Assembly (NCBI RefSeq): GCF_002574545.1
Contig: NZ_NUGT01000083.1
Coordinates: forward strand, 1-64,000
Direction: 5' to 3'
Source of the DNA: Bacillus sp. AFS055030
Lineage (GTDB): Bacteria > Bacillota > Bacilli > Bacillales > Bacillaceae_G
DNA: 64,000 nt
Of the stretch, positions 9,142 to 17,802 are shown in pieces. The notes below the pieces were generated by a model that saw only the letters and a program-made list of their open reading frames with translations, did not search any database and was not told where the DNA came from. Every line of letters starts with the position of its first letter. The stretch's first letter is position 1. Made by a program: the position numbers and the translations under genes.

Positions 9142-9209
9142 TATCGAATTATATTCCATAGATTGAATGAATTTGTCAAAATAACAATCGTATCAATTAT
9201 CATTATAAT
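9142..9209 (+). promoter_or_regulatory. Spo0A-box-type promoter of subtilase 2, copy E
   Basis: TATCGAAT starts at 9142, TGTCAAAA at 9174 and TATAAT at 9204. The boxes lie 62 and 30 bp before the -10, as in copies D and F. ATCAATTATC precedes the -10. Confidence 0.65.
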
Positions 9210-9262
9210 GTAGTTATATTTTCAAGAAAATTCAAAAAATAATTAAGAAGGGATTGAATAGA

Positions 9263-12200
9263 TTGAAAACAAATAAAAAGGCACAGTCAATTGTTAAAGC
9301 GAAACGAACTGCAGCTGTTGTGTTGAGTACTGGTCTTTTGCTTGGACCAGTAGCTAACTTAAATTACACTTCTGTTGTGCATGCGCAAACAAATACAAAG
9401 GCAGAAAGTATTTTAGAAAAGTTGACTAAGGAGCAGCGTGAAGCATTACAGAACTTAGATCAGCATCAATTAAAAACCGGATTACAACTATCACGAGATA
9501 TTGATTTGTCGAGTGATAGAGATGTAAATGTAATCGTGGAGTTAAATGAACTTCCAGCGAAAACAGCACAAATTGCTAAAGCGATTAAAGGAGAAGAAAT
9601 TTCTCTTACACAAGCAAATGAGAATGTAGAAAAATCTCAAGTTCAGTTTAAAAAAGATTTGCAATCAAAACTAAAAAAGACCAAATCAGATAAGGATGCG
9701 TATCGTGTAAAACATACTTATAAAAATACCTTGAATGGTGTCGCATTAACATTGCCAGCAAATCAAGTGAAATCATTGTTAAATTCTAAGGTAGTAAAAG
9801 CAGTTTATAGTGATTACACAGTGCACGTAGAACCACCGGCTCAAACACAGACAGAGGAAGCAAAAGAACAAACAAAGGTTGATAGTATCCCATTTTTAAA
9901 TATTGATAAACTTCATGATCAAGGGTACACAGGTAAAGGGATAAAGGTTGGGGTTATTGATACAGGTGTCGACTATAATCACCCAGATTTAAAGCATGCG
10001 TATAAAGGCGGTTATGACTTTGTAGATAATGATAATAATCCGATGGAAACTACTTATGATGACTGGAAAAAGTCGAAAAAATCAGAGTATCTAAATGGAA
10101 GTGCTTATTATACAGATCATGGTACACATGTATCTGGGACGATTGCAGGTCAAGCAGAAAATAACTCGGATTATAAAGTAATAGGAGTGGCTCCGGAATC
10201 TGATTTATACGTTTATCGTGTTTTAGGACCATACGGAAGCGGAACAACGGCGGCGATCCTTGCAGGGATTGATAAAGCTGTTCAAGATGGTATGGATGTT
10301 ATTAATTTATCATTAGGTGCTTCAATCAACGATCCGCTATATGCTACTAGTATCGCAATTGATAATGCTGTGTTAAGCGGAGTAACGGCAGTTGTTGCAG
10401 CTGGTAATTCGGGAGATGCACTGAATACGTTAGGTTCTCCAGGTGCTGCAGCGCTAGCGTTAACAGTAGGAGCGAGTTCTGTTCCTAGTAAGGTTACGAG
10501 TTTTGAGAGTCAGTTTACTTCCGGTAGTAATCGTAATGGTGTGACAATGCAGTTAATGTCAAAGAAATGGACGGATGACTTCAGCAGTATGACTGGTAAA
10601 TCATTTGACATTGTAAATGTAGGTTTAGGTGGTCCGAATGATTACACGGGTAAAGATGTGAATGGTAAAATCGCTTTTATCCAACGAGGCACGTATGCAT
10701 TAATTGAGAAAATGGAACATGCGAGAGATCATGGGGCAGTGGGTGTAATCATTTATAACTCGAATCCAGACGAAGGTCAGATTCCGATATTCTTAGGAGA
10801 AAGCAACGACAATATCCCAACTTTTTCAATGACAAATAAAGATGGACAAGCTGTAAATAATCTGTTTTCAAGTGGTGTACCAAGTGTGACATTCGGTACA
10901 AAAAGTGAAAAAGAACTTTCAGGTGATGATTTGGCAAGTTTTAGCTCAAGAGGGCCATCTGGAACATTATATGATATTAAACCAGAGGTAACGGCACCAG
11001 GAGTAGATATATTATCAACTGTTCCTTCGTATATTGCGAATAAAGAGGATACATCCGACTATTCTTCTGCCTATTTACGCATGTCGGGTACATCGATGGC
11101 CTCTCCGCATGTAGCAGGAGTTGCAGCGTTATTATTGCAAGCTCACCCAGACTATACGCCTGGAGATATAAAGACTGTACTGATGAATACAGCAGATCCA
11201 CTAAAAAATCCATACAGTGTATTTGAAGTCGGAGCGGGCAGAATTGATCCAATGCAAGCGATTCATTCCAATACGATCATTAGTGTGCTAGATAAAACGC
11301 CTTACATTGAAAATGGGGAAGAAAAAATCATTCCAGAACAAACAGGCGGTCTAAGTTACGGCTTCGTCCCAGTTTCGTCAGATAAGGATTACTCGAAGAC
11401 TACGAAACTATCATTTGAAAATAGTAGTGATAAAGAAAAAAAATATGAGTTATCCGTTGAATACAATGTAGGTGCAAAAGGATCTTTGGATACGAATAAA
11501 AATAGCGTAACGGTAAAAGTACCAAATACGATTACTGTTAAGAAAAACAGTACAAAACAAATTTCTGCAACTTTAGCTATTCCAAAAACGGCAGAAAAAG
11601 GCATTTACGAAGGTTATATAACGATTAAAGAGAAGAACAATCTGGAAGAAAGATACCGTATTCCATTTGGAGTAAAGGCTACTGATGAAGGCTTAGCATA
11701 TTTTGATGTGTATACAAAGAGCATTTCAACAGACCGAGTCATAAATTTATTCAGCCGTAAAGATACTGATTTAGATTTTAGATTAAACACGTCCATGCAA
11801 ACGTTAGACTGGGTATTAGTCGATCCGAAAACGCATAAAGATCTCGGACTGATTACTTCAGTTAACGGTTCAGGTGCAGCAGTTGACACAGATTACACAA
11901 TGGACAGTGCTTTTTATGGTAGATATTTCCCATTCACTGGAGATAAAAAAAATCCAATTGGTTATGTTTCTGAAAAAGCGCCAGATGGTATCTACGATAT
12001 TAAAATGATTGGAACAAATAAAGACGGCAAACAATTCGTGAAAACTTCGAAAATTAGTATTGATAATAATGAACCTACAATTAAGTTCGATGATACAAAT
12101 GCAATGCCAAAAGGCAATACTCAAATAGTAGAATTAGCGGAAGGTCAAGATAAAGTTACGCTTTCCGGAACGTTACTAGATCCTGAGATTAGTAAAACGC

Positions 12201-13381
12201 AAGAAGATGGCATGCCACTTACTCAAGCGAATAATAAATTATTTTACGGCCCGGGTTCATCAAATGCATATTCCTTGAGTGTAGACGAAAATGGAAAATT
12301 TAGTACAGAAATTAGTGTACCTGGAATGATTAATCCAATTCAATATGTCGGTGCCGATTATGCAGGAAATACGACATTACCTAAAATGATCTATTATATG
12401 AAGAAAGGCGCAACTTATATTTATGCAAAACCAAATAAAGATACAATGGAATATGGTGACAAAATTACCTATACGTTCTACGCACATAATTTGCGAAAAG
12501 CTAATAAGCTTAACTTCAGATTGGACTATGTAGCAAAATATTTTGATAGTGTTGAATTTAAAAAAGCACAGAATTTACCAGAAGGATCAGAACTGACAAC
12601 TACTGTTACGGGTACAACTAGTAAAGGAACGATAGTGAATATCAATATACCAGGAGAAGGAATTGCTGGAGATGTAGCATTATTTGATTTAGACGTTGAT
12701 ACAAATGCAAATGAATTCCTTAATCCATTTGCACAAATTCTTAATTTTTCAACTGTTCAAGTAAATAGTGAAAGTACAAATAGACTATCGATCATTATGG
12801 GGACAGTACCGATGTATCCTATTTACTCTACAGCAACAGCTAAACTAAATGGTGTTGGCTTATATAATGCTGCAGGTAAGTTCAACAGTACGATTGATTA
12901 TACGACAATAGGGGCCACTATGAAGGTAAAAGGCACAAATGGTGTCATCTACGACGGGACGATTGAAAAAAATGGAAATGTAACATTTAAAGGACTTCCG
13001 GCATCTGTACAAAAATATACAGTAATTATGGATATTCCTGGACATTTTACGACGTATACTCCATTGGAAATCGGACGTACTGATTGGGGAATTAATATTG
13101 GAGAAGCAAATCCATCCTATCCAACAATTGGAGCGAAGCCAGGCGATATTAATAAGGATAATGTCATAGATGTGATGGATGCGATCTACATACAAACATA
13201 TTGGGGAACAAATAAGCGAAGTGCTGATATTAATTTTGACGGAATTGTAGATGGAAAAGACTTAGCGTTTGTTGAAAACAACTACTTAATACAAAATCCG
13301 TTTGTTACAGTATCATCAAAGCCAGTTAAGAAGTTTAAAGGAAGTACATTGGAATCTATTAAGAGTGATTTAGGTTTTTAA
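9263..13381 (+). CDS. secreted S8 subtilase with cohesin-like module and dockerin (subtilase 2)
   Basis: This is a 1372-residue extracellular protease. I take the second TTG (9263) as start because AGAAGGGA (9246-9253) is 9 nt upstream of it but directly abuts the first TTG at 9254. The order is: signal peptide (about 1-43, ending HAQ), I9 propeptide, catalytic Asp233 (VIDTGVDYNHPD), His286 (HGTHVSG) and Ser611 (GTSMASPH) with an inserted PA domain, Fn3-like domains, a cohesin-like beta-sandwich (about 1050-1175), a carboxypeptidase-regulatory-like segment, a type I dockerin (about 1294-1345, two calcium loops beginning GDINKDNVIDVMD and ADINFDGIVD), and a basic tail ending STLESIKSDLGF. It is monocistronic. 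Confidence 0.92.
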   Translation: MKTNKKAQSIVKAKRTAAVVLSTGLLLGPVANLNYTSVVHAQTNTKAESILEKLTKEQREALQNLDQHQLKTGLQLSRDIDLSSDRDVNVIVELNELPAKTAQIAKAIKGEEISLTQANENVEKSQVQFKKDLQSKLKKTKSDKDAYRVKHTYKNTLNGVALTLPANQVKSLLNSKVVKAVYSDYTVHVEPPAQTQTEEAKEQTKVDSIPFLNIDKLHDQGYTGKGIKVGVIDTGVDYNHPDLKHAYKGGYDFVDNDNNPMETTYDDWKKSKKSEYLNGSAYYTDHGTHVSGTIAGQAENNSDYKVIGVAPESDLYVYRVLGPYGSGTTAAILAGIDKAVQDGMDVINLSLGASINDPLYATSIAIDNAVLSGVTAVVAAGNSGDALNTLGSPGAAALALTVGASSVPSKVTSFESQFTSGSNRNGVTMQLMSKKWTDDFSSMTGKSFDIVNVGLGGPNDYTGKDVNGKIAFIQRGTYALIEKMEHARDHGAVGVIIYNSNPDEGQIPIFLGESNDNIPTFSMTNKDGQAVNNLFSSGVPSVTFGTKSEKELSGDDLASFSSRGPSGTLYDIKPEVTAPGVDILSTVPSYIANKEDTSDYSSAYLRMSGTSMASPHVAGVAALLLQAHPDYTPGDIKTVLMNTADPLKNPYSVFEVGAGRIDPMQAIHSNTIISVLDKTPYIENGEEKIIPEQTGGLSYGFVPVSSDKDYSKTTKLSFENSSDKEKKYELSVEYNVGAKGSLDTNKNSVTVKVPNTITVKKNSTKQISATLAIPKTAEKGIYEGYITIKEKNNLEERYRIPFGVKATDEGLAYFDVYTKSISTDRVINLFSRKDTDLDFRLNTSMQTLDWVLVDPKTHKDLGLITSVNGSGAAVDTDYTMDSAFYGRYFPFTGDKKNPIGYVSEKAPDGIYDIKMIGTNKDGKQFVKTSKISIDNNEPTIKFDDTNAMPKGNTQIVELAEGQDKVTLSGTLLDPEISKTQEDGMPLTQANNKLFYGPGSSNAYSLSVDENGKFSTEISVPGMINPIQYVGADYAGNTTLPKMIYYMKKGATYIYAKPNKDTMEYGDKITYTFYAHNLRKANKLNFRLDYVAKYFDSVEFKKAQNLPEGSELTTTVTGTTSKGTIVNINIPGEGIAGDVALFDLDVDTNANEFLNPFAQILNFSTVQVNSESTNRLSIIMGTVPMYPIYSTATAKLNGVGLYNAAGKFNSTIDYTTIGATMKVKGTNGVIYDGTIEKNGNVTFKGLPASVQKYTVIMDIPGHFTTYTPLEIGRTDWGINIGEANPSYPTIGAKPGDINKDNVIDVMDAIYIQTYWGTNKRSADINFDGIVDGKDLAFVENNYLIQNPFVTVSSKPVKKFKGSTLESIKSDLGF

Positions 13382-13430
13382 TAGATTTTCATATCCTATC
13401 ATCTAAGCAGAATATAGGAAGATTCTAGTT

Positions 13431-13480
13431 CTCCCCATAATAGACAGTTGGAACTTATTGAACTGTTTATTATGGAGGAG
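13431..13480. repeat. long imperfect hairpin downstream of subtilase 2
   Basis: CTCCCCATAATAGACAGTT (13431-13449) pairs with the inverted copy at 13461-13480, with one bulge and one G-T pair, around an 11-nt loop. There is no proper T-run after it. It may act as the 3' end or a stability element of the subtilase 2 transcript. It also hides a GGAGGAG sequence in its right arm. Confidence 0.55.
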
Positions 13481-13555
13481 ATTTGCTTGTCTAATAGAGT
13501 AGGAGAATAGAAAGTAACATAAAAAAGGGAAAGAAATTTATACTGTAATTAGTAT

Positions 13556-13603
13556 ATTAAAAAAATAAAAAACCTGCATATAGTGAAGGTCGATAAGGTT
13601 TTG
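13556..13603 (-). terminator. terminator of the small gene at 13649
   Basis: AAAACCT (13569-13575) pairs with AGGTTTT (13596-13602). Reading leftward, the stem is followed by a run of Ts (the A-rich stretch 13558-13570 on the plus strand). Confidence 0.55.
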
Positions 13604-13648
13604 TTTTTGTTTACATTATAGTATAGGGATGTTGTAAGTAAAAAATCA

Positions 13649-13873
13649 TTAGTAAAGTGGTTGTTGACTATGACATGGGGGAAATCCATTAATATCTTGA
13701 ATCATATAGAAATCATACTGTTTTAAAGCGAATTGTGATTGATACATATACTCGTATACGAGAAGCTTCGAACCTGATACACCGCACAATACTCCTGATG
13801 TACCTTGCCCATTAGTAAACGAAACGCCAATTGGCTGGCCAATTAAATATCTAATTTTTTGATGCCAAGGCAT
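13649..13873 (-). CDS. small protein resembling DUF2642 family
   Basis: This is a 74-residue protein starting MPWHQ at ATG 13873, with AAGGGAG upstream on the minus strand. A longer frame to 13891 exists, but the ribosome binding site lies inside it. The protein shows a small beta-rich, LSM-like pattern (IGQPIGVSFTNGQGTSGVLC, then KLLVYEYMYQSQF and FYMIQDI). This resembles the DUF2642-type proteins common in Bacillus, some of which are linked to spores. The function is unknown. It is the only minus-strand gene between subtilases 2 and 3 apart from the LysR regulator, and it is monocistronic. Confidence 0.65.
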   Translation of the reverse strand: MPWHQKIRYLIGQPIGVSFTNGQGTSGVLCGVSGSKLLVYEYMYQSQFALKQYDFYMIQDINGFPPCHSQQPLY

Positions 13874-13979
13874 TATAATCACTCCCTTCAAATCATTATA
13901 TTAATTTGAAAAGGTTGCGGTGCATGTGTAAATTGGATTAAAGGGATTAAGAATTAAAAAATTCAAAATTGATATTTTT

Positions 13980-14015
13980 TATTGAAATAGAAATTGCATC
14001 AACTCTTAATATAAT
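13980..14015 (+). promoter_or_regulatory. weak relative of the shared Spo0A-type promoter, copy H
   Basis: TATAAT at 14010-14015 is preceded by ATCAACTCTTAA, the same pre-minus-10 phrase as at the subtilase genes. TATTGAAA at 13980 lies 30 bp before the -10, but matches TGTCAAAA poorly. It reads into the stand-alone HTH gene. Confidence 0.4.
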
Positions 14016-14083
14016 AAAGTTATGAAACACAAATGTGTAAAGTTGAAATATAGGTTTAAGAAAAATAGTTTAGGAGGAACGAT

Positions 14084-14395
14084 ATGAATATTGAACAATT
14101 AAATCATTTTAGTGAAGTAATAAAAATTGGTTCCTTTAAGCTTGCAGCGCAAAAATTTTCTGTTAGTGAATCTGTCATGAAAGAATCGGTGCATAGTCTA
14201 GAAAAAGAAATAACTATAAAGCTGATTGAGTGTGATGAAAATTTTAATGTGGTTCCTACATTTGAAGGATTAAAAATTAGTTCATTTGTTAAAGAAGTTT
14301 TGTTGAAGTTTCATGAATTGGAAGAAGTAGCTAATTTGATTAGAAAAAGTTCTATTGAAAATTGTAATGTAATGTACGACTTAAGTTTACTGTAA
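14084..14395 (+). CDS. stand-alone LysR-type HTH protein (no effector domain)
   Basis: This 103-residue protein consists only of the N-terminal DNA-binding domain and linker helix of a LysR-type regulator (MNIEQLNHFSEVIKIGSFKL onwards, winged HTH about 1-60, linker helix about 60-90). Normal LTTRs have about 300 residues, so the ligand-binding domain is missing altogether. The gene has a clean AGGAGG site and a strong terminator directly after it, and no LTTR-like sequence follows. It therefore looks like a settled short gene rather than fresh truncation. It may bind DNA without a co-inducer, or form mixed dimers with full-length LTTRs such as the one at 14960. That role is inference. Confidence 0.7.
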   Translation: MNIEQLNHFSEVIKIGSFKLAAQKFSVSESVMKESVHSLEKEITIKLIECDENFNVVPTFEGLKISSFVKEVLLKFHELEEVANLIRKSSIENCNVMYDLSLL

Positions 14396-14428
14396 AGGTA
14401 CTTAGCTAATATAAAACTAATCGTGTTT

Positions 14429-14459
14429 AAAAGCTCTTCATTTTGAAGAGCTTTTTTTA
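14429..14459 (+). terminator. terminator of the stand-alone HTH gene
   Basis: AAAAGCTCTTC (14429-14439) pairs with GAAGAGCTTTT (14445-14455), and the T-run continues to 14458. Confidence 0.85.
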
Positions 14460-14636
14460 TGTTACTAATAAGTAGTCGTTGTTATCTATTTAATTTTCTT
14501 ATTCAAAAATATATTTTTAGTATAACTCTAGCAAGCTCTGATTTACTTTATTTTAGAAATCAGAGCTAATTCTTCGTGGAGAACACGTTTCCCATAGAAA
14601 GTAGTTAATTATAAAAAAATCAAAATTTATAGTTTT

Positions 14637-14672
14637 TTTCAAAATTCAAATTAAATCAACCTTCAATATAAT
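14637..14672 (+). promoter_or_regulatory. shared Spo0A-type promoter, copy G
   Basis: TTTCAAAA at 14637 lies 30 bp before a TATAAT at 14667-14672, with ATCAACCTTC in between. It differs from the TGTCAAAA box of the subtilase promoters at one base. No upstream TATCGA box is seen. It reads toward the peptide ORF at 14707. Confidence 0.5.
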
Positions 14673-14706
14673 GTAAATATCGACAGAAAGGGGGACAGTT
14701 TAGATT

Positions 14707-14769
14707 TTGTTAAGAAGGATGGGTCTTCTCTTATTATCCTTGTGTATAGATAGAGTATTAACAAACTAA
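14707..14769 (+). CDS. possible short hydrophobic signalling peptide
   Basis: This is a 20-codon frame starting at TTG 14707 (TAG immediately upstream at 14701 limits the start; ATT 14704 is the only earlier option). It would encode LRRMGLLLLSLCIDRVLTN after the initiator. Two arginines followed by a leucine-rich core and a polar end resemble short hydrophobic peptide pheromones of Rgg/PlcR-type systems. AAAGGGGG (14687-14694) lies 12 nt upstream, slightly far. It sits directly behind a member of the shared promoter family and 1.7 kb before an RRNPP-like regulator. Conservation in relatives would be decisive; it could be a chance frame. Confidence 0.3.
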   Translation: MLRRMGLLLLSLCIDRVLTN

Positions 14770-14895
14770 GCTGAACGATTACAACTCATAGTTAAACTTA
14801 CTTTTTATTAATGGGGATTAGTTGTTGAGGTACAAGTGAAGTGCTATTTAATAAGTAGTTCAAATATTTCTAAAAATCATTTTAGTTGCATTTGC

Positions 14896-14930
14896 AAAAA
14901 GACCAAATCACTCAACTATTTGGTCTTTTA
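14896..14930. terminator. bidirectional terminator
   Basis: AAAAGACCAAAT (14897-14908) pairs with ATTTGGTCTTTT (14918-14929). It serves the LysR gene reading leftward and the peptide transcript reading rightward. Confidence 0.75.
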
Positions 14931-14959
14931 GATTATTTTTTTAGTTCAGATAAAAATTG

Positions 14960-15850
14960 CTAATTCTCTATACTAGCCTGAATATATTTTATAAAAATTT
15001 TTGAAATTTTTGTAAAAGGTTTATTTTTAAGGCAAACGCTCCAAAGTTCGTCACTAATATAAGCAGGAGATTTTAAAGGAATAGTCTTTATTTTTCCAGT
15101 TAAAGTATCAGGATGATTTTTTAATGTTATATTACGGCAAAAAGTAACTCCTAAACCATTCTTTACAGCATCTCTAATACTATCTGTGTTATTCGAAATA
15201 AATTGTACATTCATATTTTTAACAATTTTACGTGTGTGCTCAACAAATTCATTACTATTATAGATGATAAATTTTTCATTAATTAGATCTTCTGGGGAAA
15301 TCTCATCAAAATGAAATAATGGAGATTGTTCACCTACGAGAACACAATATTTGGTCGTTGTTAGATGTTTGTAAAGCAAATCTTTTTCTTCACTTAGTGA
15401 ACTTTCTTCAGAAAATAAGATCGCAATATCAGGTTGAAGAATTGAGAGGTTATTTAAAATCTGACCAGGATCACATTCATAAACATGAACATCAATATTT
15501 GGAAAATCATTTTTGAAATGAATGATTGATTCATTAACTAAATAAACTAACCCTGGAACAGTTGCAATTTTTAGTTGAGTCTGAGTTTCATTCTTTTGAA
15601 TTGCAATTTTTTCCTCCATAATCTCATATTCATATAATACTTTTTGTGCCTGATTAATAACTTCAATTCCGGCTTCGGTAGGTACTGTCTTCATCTTTAA
15701 ACGGATGAATAGCTTCAAATTTAATTTCTTTTCTAATTCCTTTAGAGCTTGACTTACAGCAGAAGGTGATATATGTAAGTTTTTAGCTGCTTTTGTAATC
15801 GATTCTTCTTTTGAAATTTCAACTATATATTTTAAATGTTCAATATTCAT
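14960..15850 (-). CDS. LysR family transcriptional regulator
   Basis: This is a full-length LTTR of 296 residues, starting MNIEHLKYIVEISKEES at ATG 15850 with AGGAGG upstream on the minus strand. The longer frame to 15976 has no such site. The winged HTH occupies about residues 1-60 and a periplasmic-binding-protein-like effector domain about 90-290. The substrate is unknown. It sits between the stand-alone HTH gene and the RRNPP-like regulator, so it may regulate the local protease genes, but no operator can be assigned. Confidence 0.85.
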   Translation of the reverse strand: MNIEHLKYIVEISKEESITKAAKNLHISPSAVSQALKELEKKLNLKLFIRLKMKTVPTEAGIEVINQAQKVLYEYEIMEEKIAIQKNETQTQLKIATVPGLVYLVNESIIHFKNDFPNIDVHVYECDPGQILNNLSILQPDIAILFSEESSLSEEKDLLYKHLTTTKYCVLVGEQSPLFHFDEISPEDLINEKFIIYNSNEFVEHTRKIVKNMNVQFISNNTDSIRDAVKNGLGVTFCRNITLKNHPDTLTGKIKTIPLKSPAYISDELWSVCLKNKPFTKISKIFIKYIQASIEN

Positions 15851-16369
15851 TTCGTACCTCCTATAAGCGTTATCGAAGTATATATTGATTATACTGTATG
15901 TTTTTAAATAGCTTAAATTATAAGAAATTATTTTTATACTGGTAATATTGACCATTATTTGTATGTAGAATAACACTATTTATTATTTAAAAATAATTAA
16001 TGTTATTAAGCAATCCTTAATGGGTTGTAAACTAAAATGCGTTTTACAGATACTAGTTTAGTAACTAAAATATAGTGTATACAACAAGAAGGATTACTAA
16101 CTTTTAATTTCTGAAATTTTAGAATAAAGGAGAAAAAGTTGAAATTGTTGATCTTTTACACTGATTAAATTGAGTATTTTTTTTTTGATAGTATCGGAAA
16201 AATAATTAGTCTCAATTAATTAGTTAAATTAGAGTTCGTCAAGTACGAAACAAGGAGAGCCAGTCATTATAGATGAGTTAAATGAAATAATCTTAACCTT
16301 AAATGGCTAGACAGCATCTTAGAACTACAATTTATTTCATTCAAATAAACAATAATTTAGATGCTGTAA
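15851..16369. other. intergenic region between divergent regulators
   Basis: It holds the LysR promoter region and a 9-bp inverted repeat (ACAGCATCT 16311-16319 and AGATGCTGT 16359-16367). It also holds a very short frame (TTG 16139, nine codons) that has a good AAAGGAG site but is too short to call. Nothing else is recognised. Confidence 0.5.
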
Positions 16370-16407
16370 GCCATAAATAAAATGGTTTATGGCATTTTTA
16401 CTTTTTT
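16370..16407 (+). terminator. hairpin with T-rich tail upstream of the RRNPP-like gene
   Basis: GCCATAAA (16370-16377) pairs with TTTATGGC (16386-16393) and is followed by ATTTTTACTTTTTT. It ends just before the gene at 16448, so it may be an attenuator or the end of a short upstream transcript. It also argues against the longer reading frame that starts at 16382. Confidence 0.6.
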
Positions 16408-16447
16408 AATTAGAGAGATAAAAAACATTATTATGGTGGGGTGTAAC

Positions 16448-17686
16448 ATGAATGATTTTCTACTTTATGAGTTTAAAAAGCTGATGAAGAAAAATAAATG
16501 GAATCTTAAAGAACTAGCAATAAAATCTGATATCCATTATAGCGATATGAGTAGAATATTTAATAATAAAAAGGCACTATCTTTACATTATTTGGACGCT
16601 ATAACTGAGGCGTTTAATCTACCTACAGGAACATTTTATAAAGGATATGTCAATCTATGCTTCAATGAAAGAAATCTATTAGATAAAAGAAGAAGTGACG
16701 CTTTTATTTATGAATGTGCAAAAAAAGGTTTTAAATCTGAATTAACCTTCATCTTATCAGTCATGATTGAAGAAAAGTCAAAAGCTAACCGTTCAAAATA
16801 CTTCCAAAATCTATTCCGTATTGCTGAAAAGCTATTTTTAGAAGGGAAAGAACAAGAATCTTTACCTTTATACGAACTAATTATTGAGCATATGCCTAAT
16901 TCAGCAACCGAAGAAGTAGCTATTAGTTATTTTCGAAAATTTTATATGACGCGTTTAACGAATGAAGGGAGTTTAGTTTTAGTTCGAATTATCGAGTATA
17001 TTTCATATATGCCACCAAAATTTCAGGAACTAACAATCCTATGGATTACTGCTACTTACTATATGTTAAAAGATTGGGATGAGGTCTTACATTATGCAAA
17101 AAGGTTAGAAAAAATGGCGAAAATTAAGGAGCATGTAGGGCGTGCATTAATGTATCAAGCATTTGCGTTGACAAGACTAGATGGCAAATTAGAAGAGGTA
17201 TTAAATTTAATTGGAAAATATGAAAAAATAAATGCTTATTATGCAGATATTGCAGTAGGGAATCGATATGTCGCTCACATCGATTTTGGAAATCTATATG
17301 TTGTTGATTCATACTATAAATGGTTACGTGATCGTGATGATTTCTATGTAGGAATTCCAAGAATTTTGGAAAGCTACGTTAAATTAGGTAGATTAGAAGA
17401 GGCTGAGAAATTTATTGCAAAGTATAATGATCAAATCATTGAACTACGGAACTCTTCTGATTTATTTAAGCAGCATCTTTATTTGGATTATTGTTATGCG
17501 TTCGGTTTGTTAAAATGCGAAACAAATAATATAAACAAAGGATTAGATGAAATATTAAACGTGGCATTAAAGGTAAAAAACTCTGAAATTCACGAAAGGT
17601 TTCAAAAATGTCTTATTGCAATTTGGCATTATCGAGAGTTTTTAAGCAAAGAATTGGAAGAAAAATATATTCGTATTTTAAGTTGA
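16448..17686 (+). CDS. XRE-type HTH / TPR regulator of RRNPP (AimR/PlcR-like) architecture
   Basis: This 412-residue protein starts at ATG 16448, which has GGTGGGG just upstream. The frame extends to 16382, but that start lies inside a hairpin. Residues about 5-60 form a lambda-repressor-like HTH (KELAIKSDIHYSDMSRIF). The rest is a series of helical TPR-like repeats, with KYFQNLFRIAEKLFLEGKEQ near residue 120. This layout is that of the RRNPP family of peptide-sensing regulators (Rap, Rgg, NprR, PlcR, PrgX) and especially AimR-like proteins, which also occur outside phages. It probably senses a short imported peptide. No peptide gene follows it immediately; the nearest candidate is at 14707. 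A terminator follows. Confidence 0.75.
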   Translation: MNDFLLYEFKKLMKKNKWNLKELAIKSDIHYSDMSRIFNNKKALSLHYLDAITEAFNLPTGTFYKGYVNLCFNERNLLDKRRSDAFIYECAKKGFKSELTFILSVMIEEKSKANRSKYFQNLFRIAEKLFLEGKEQESLPLYELIIEHMPNSATEEVAISYFRKFYMTRLTNEGSLVLVRIIEYISYMPPKFQELTILWITATYYMLKDWDEVLHYAKRLEKMAKIKEHVGRALMYQAFALTRLDGKLEEVLNLIGKYEKINAYYADIAVGNRYVAHIDFGNLYVVDSYYKWLRDRDDFYVGIPRILESYVKLGRLEEAEKFIAKYNDQIIELRNSSDLFKQHLYLDYCYAFGLLKCETNNINKGLDEILNVALKVKNSEIHERFQKCLIAIWHYREFLSKELEEKYIRILS

Positions 17687-17705
17687 AAAAATATGTGAAT
17701 AGGCA

Positions 17706-17735
17706 GGCTCTGGTATTTAAACCAGGGTCTTTTTG
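17706..17735 (+). terminator. terminator of the RRNPP-like gene
   Basis: CTCTGGT (17708-17714) pairs with ACCAGGG (17721-17727), followed by TCTTTTTG. Its form is close to the terminators behind subtilases 3-5. Confidence 0.8.
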
Positions 17736-17802
17736 ATTAATTGAAAAGAGGATCATATAGAACTTGCTAAAAATCATAAGAAATCCAATAGTAAAATTAA
17801 AA

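Noticed and set aside
13493-13516. Seven-codon frame (MSNRVGE) after GGAGGAG in the arm of the 13431-13480 hairpin
   Set aside because: The site is buried in the hairpin and the frame is too short to support.
14960-15976. 338-residue version of the LysR regulator
   Set aside because: The extra N-terminal part is not LTTR-like, and AGGAGG fits the ATG at 15850.
16139-16168. Nine-codon frame (MKLLIFYTD) with a good AAAGGAG site upstream of the RRNPP-like gene
   Set aside because: It is too short for a secreted pheromone precursor and there is no sign of conservation to lean on.
16382-16447. Longer start of the RRNPP-like protein at 16382
   Set aside because: The extension covers a hairpin with T-run and lacks a ribosome binding site; GGTGGGG fits ATG 16448.
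16448-17686. Reading the AimR-like gene as part of a prophage
   Set aside because: No phage structural, integrase or replication genes lie nearby; such regulators also occur outside phages.
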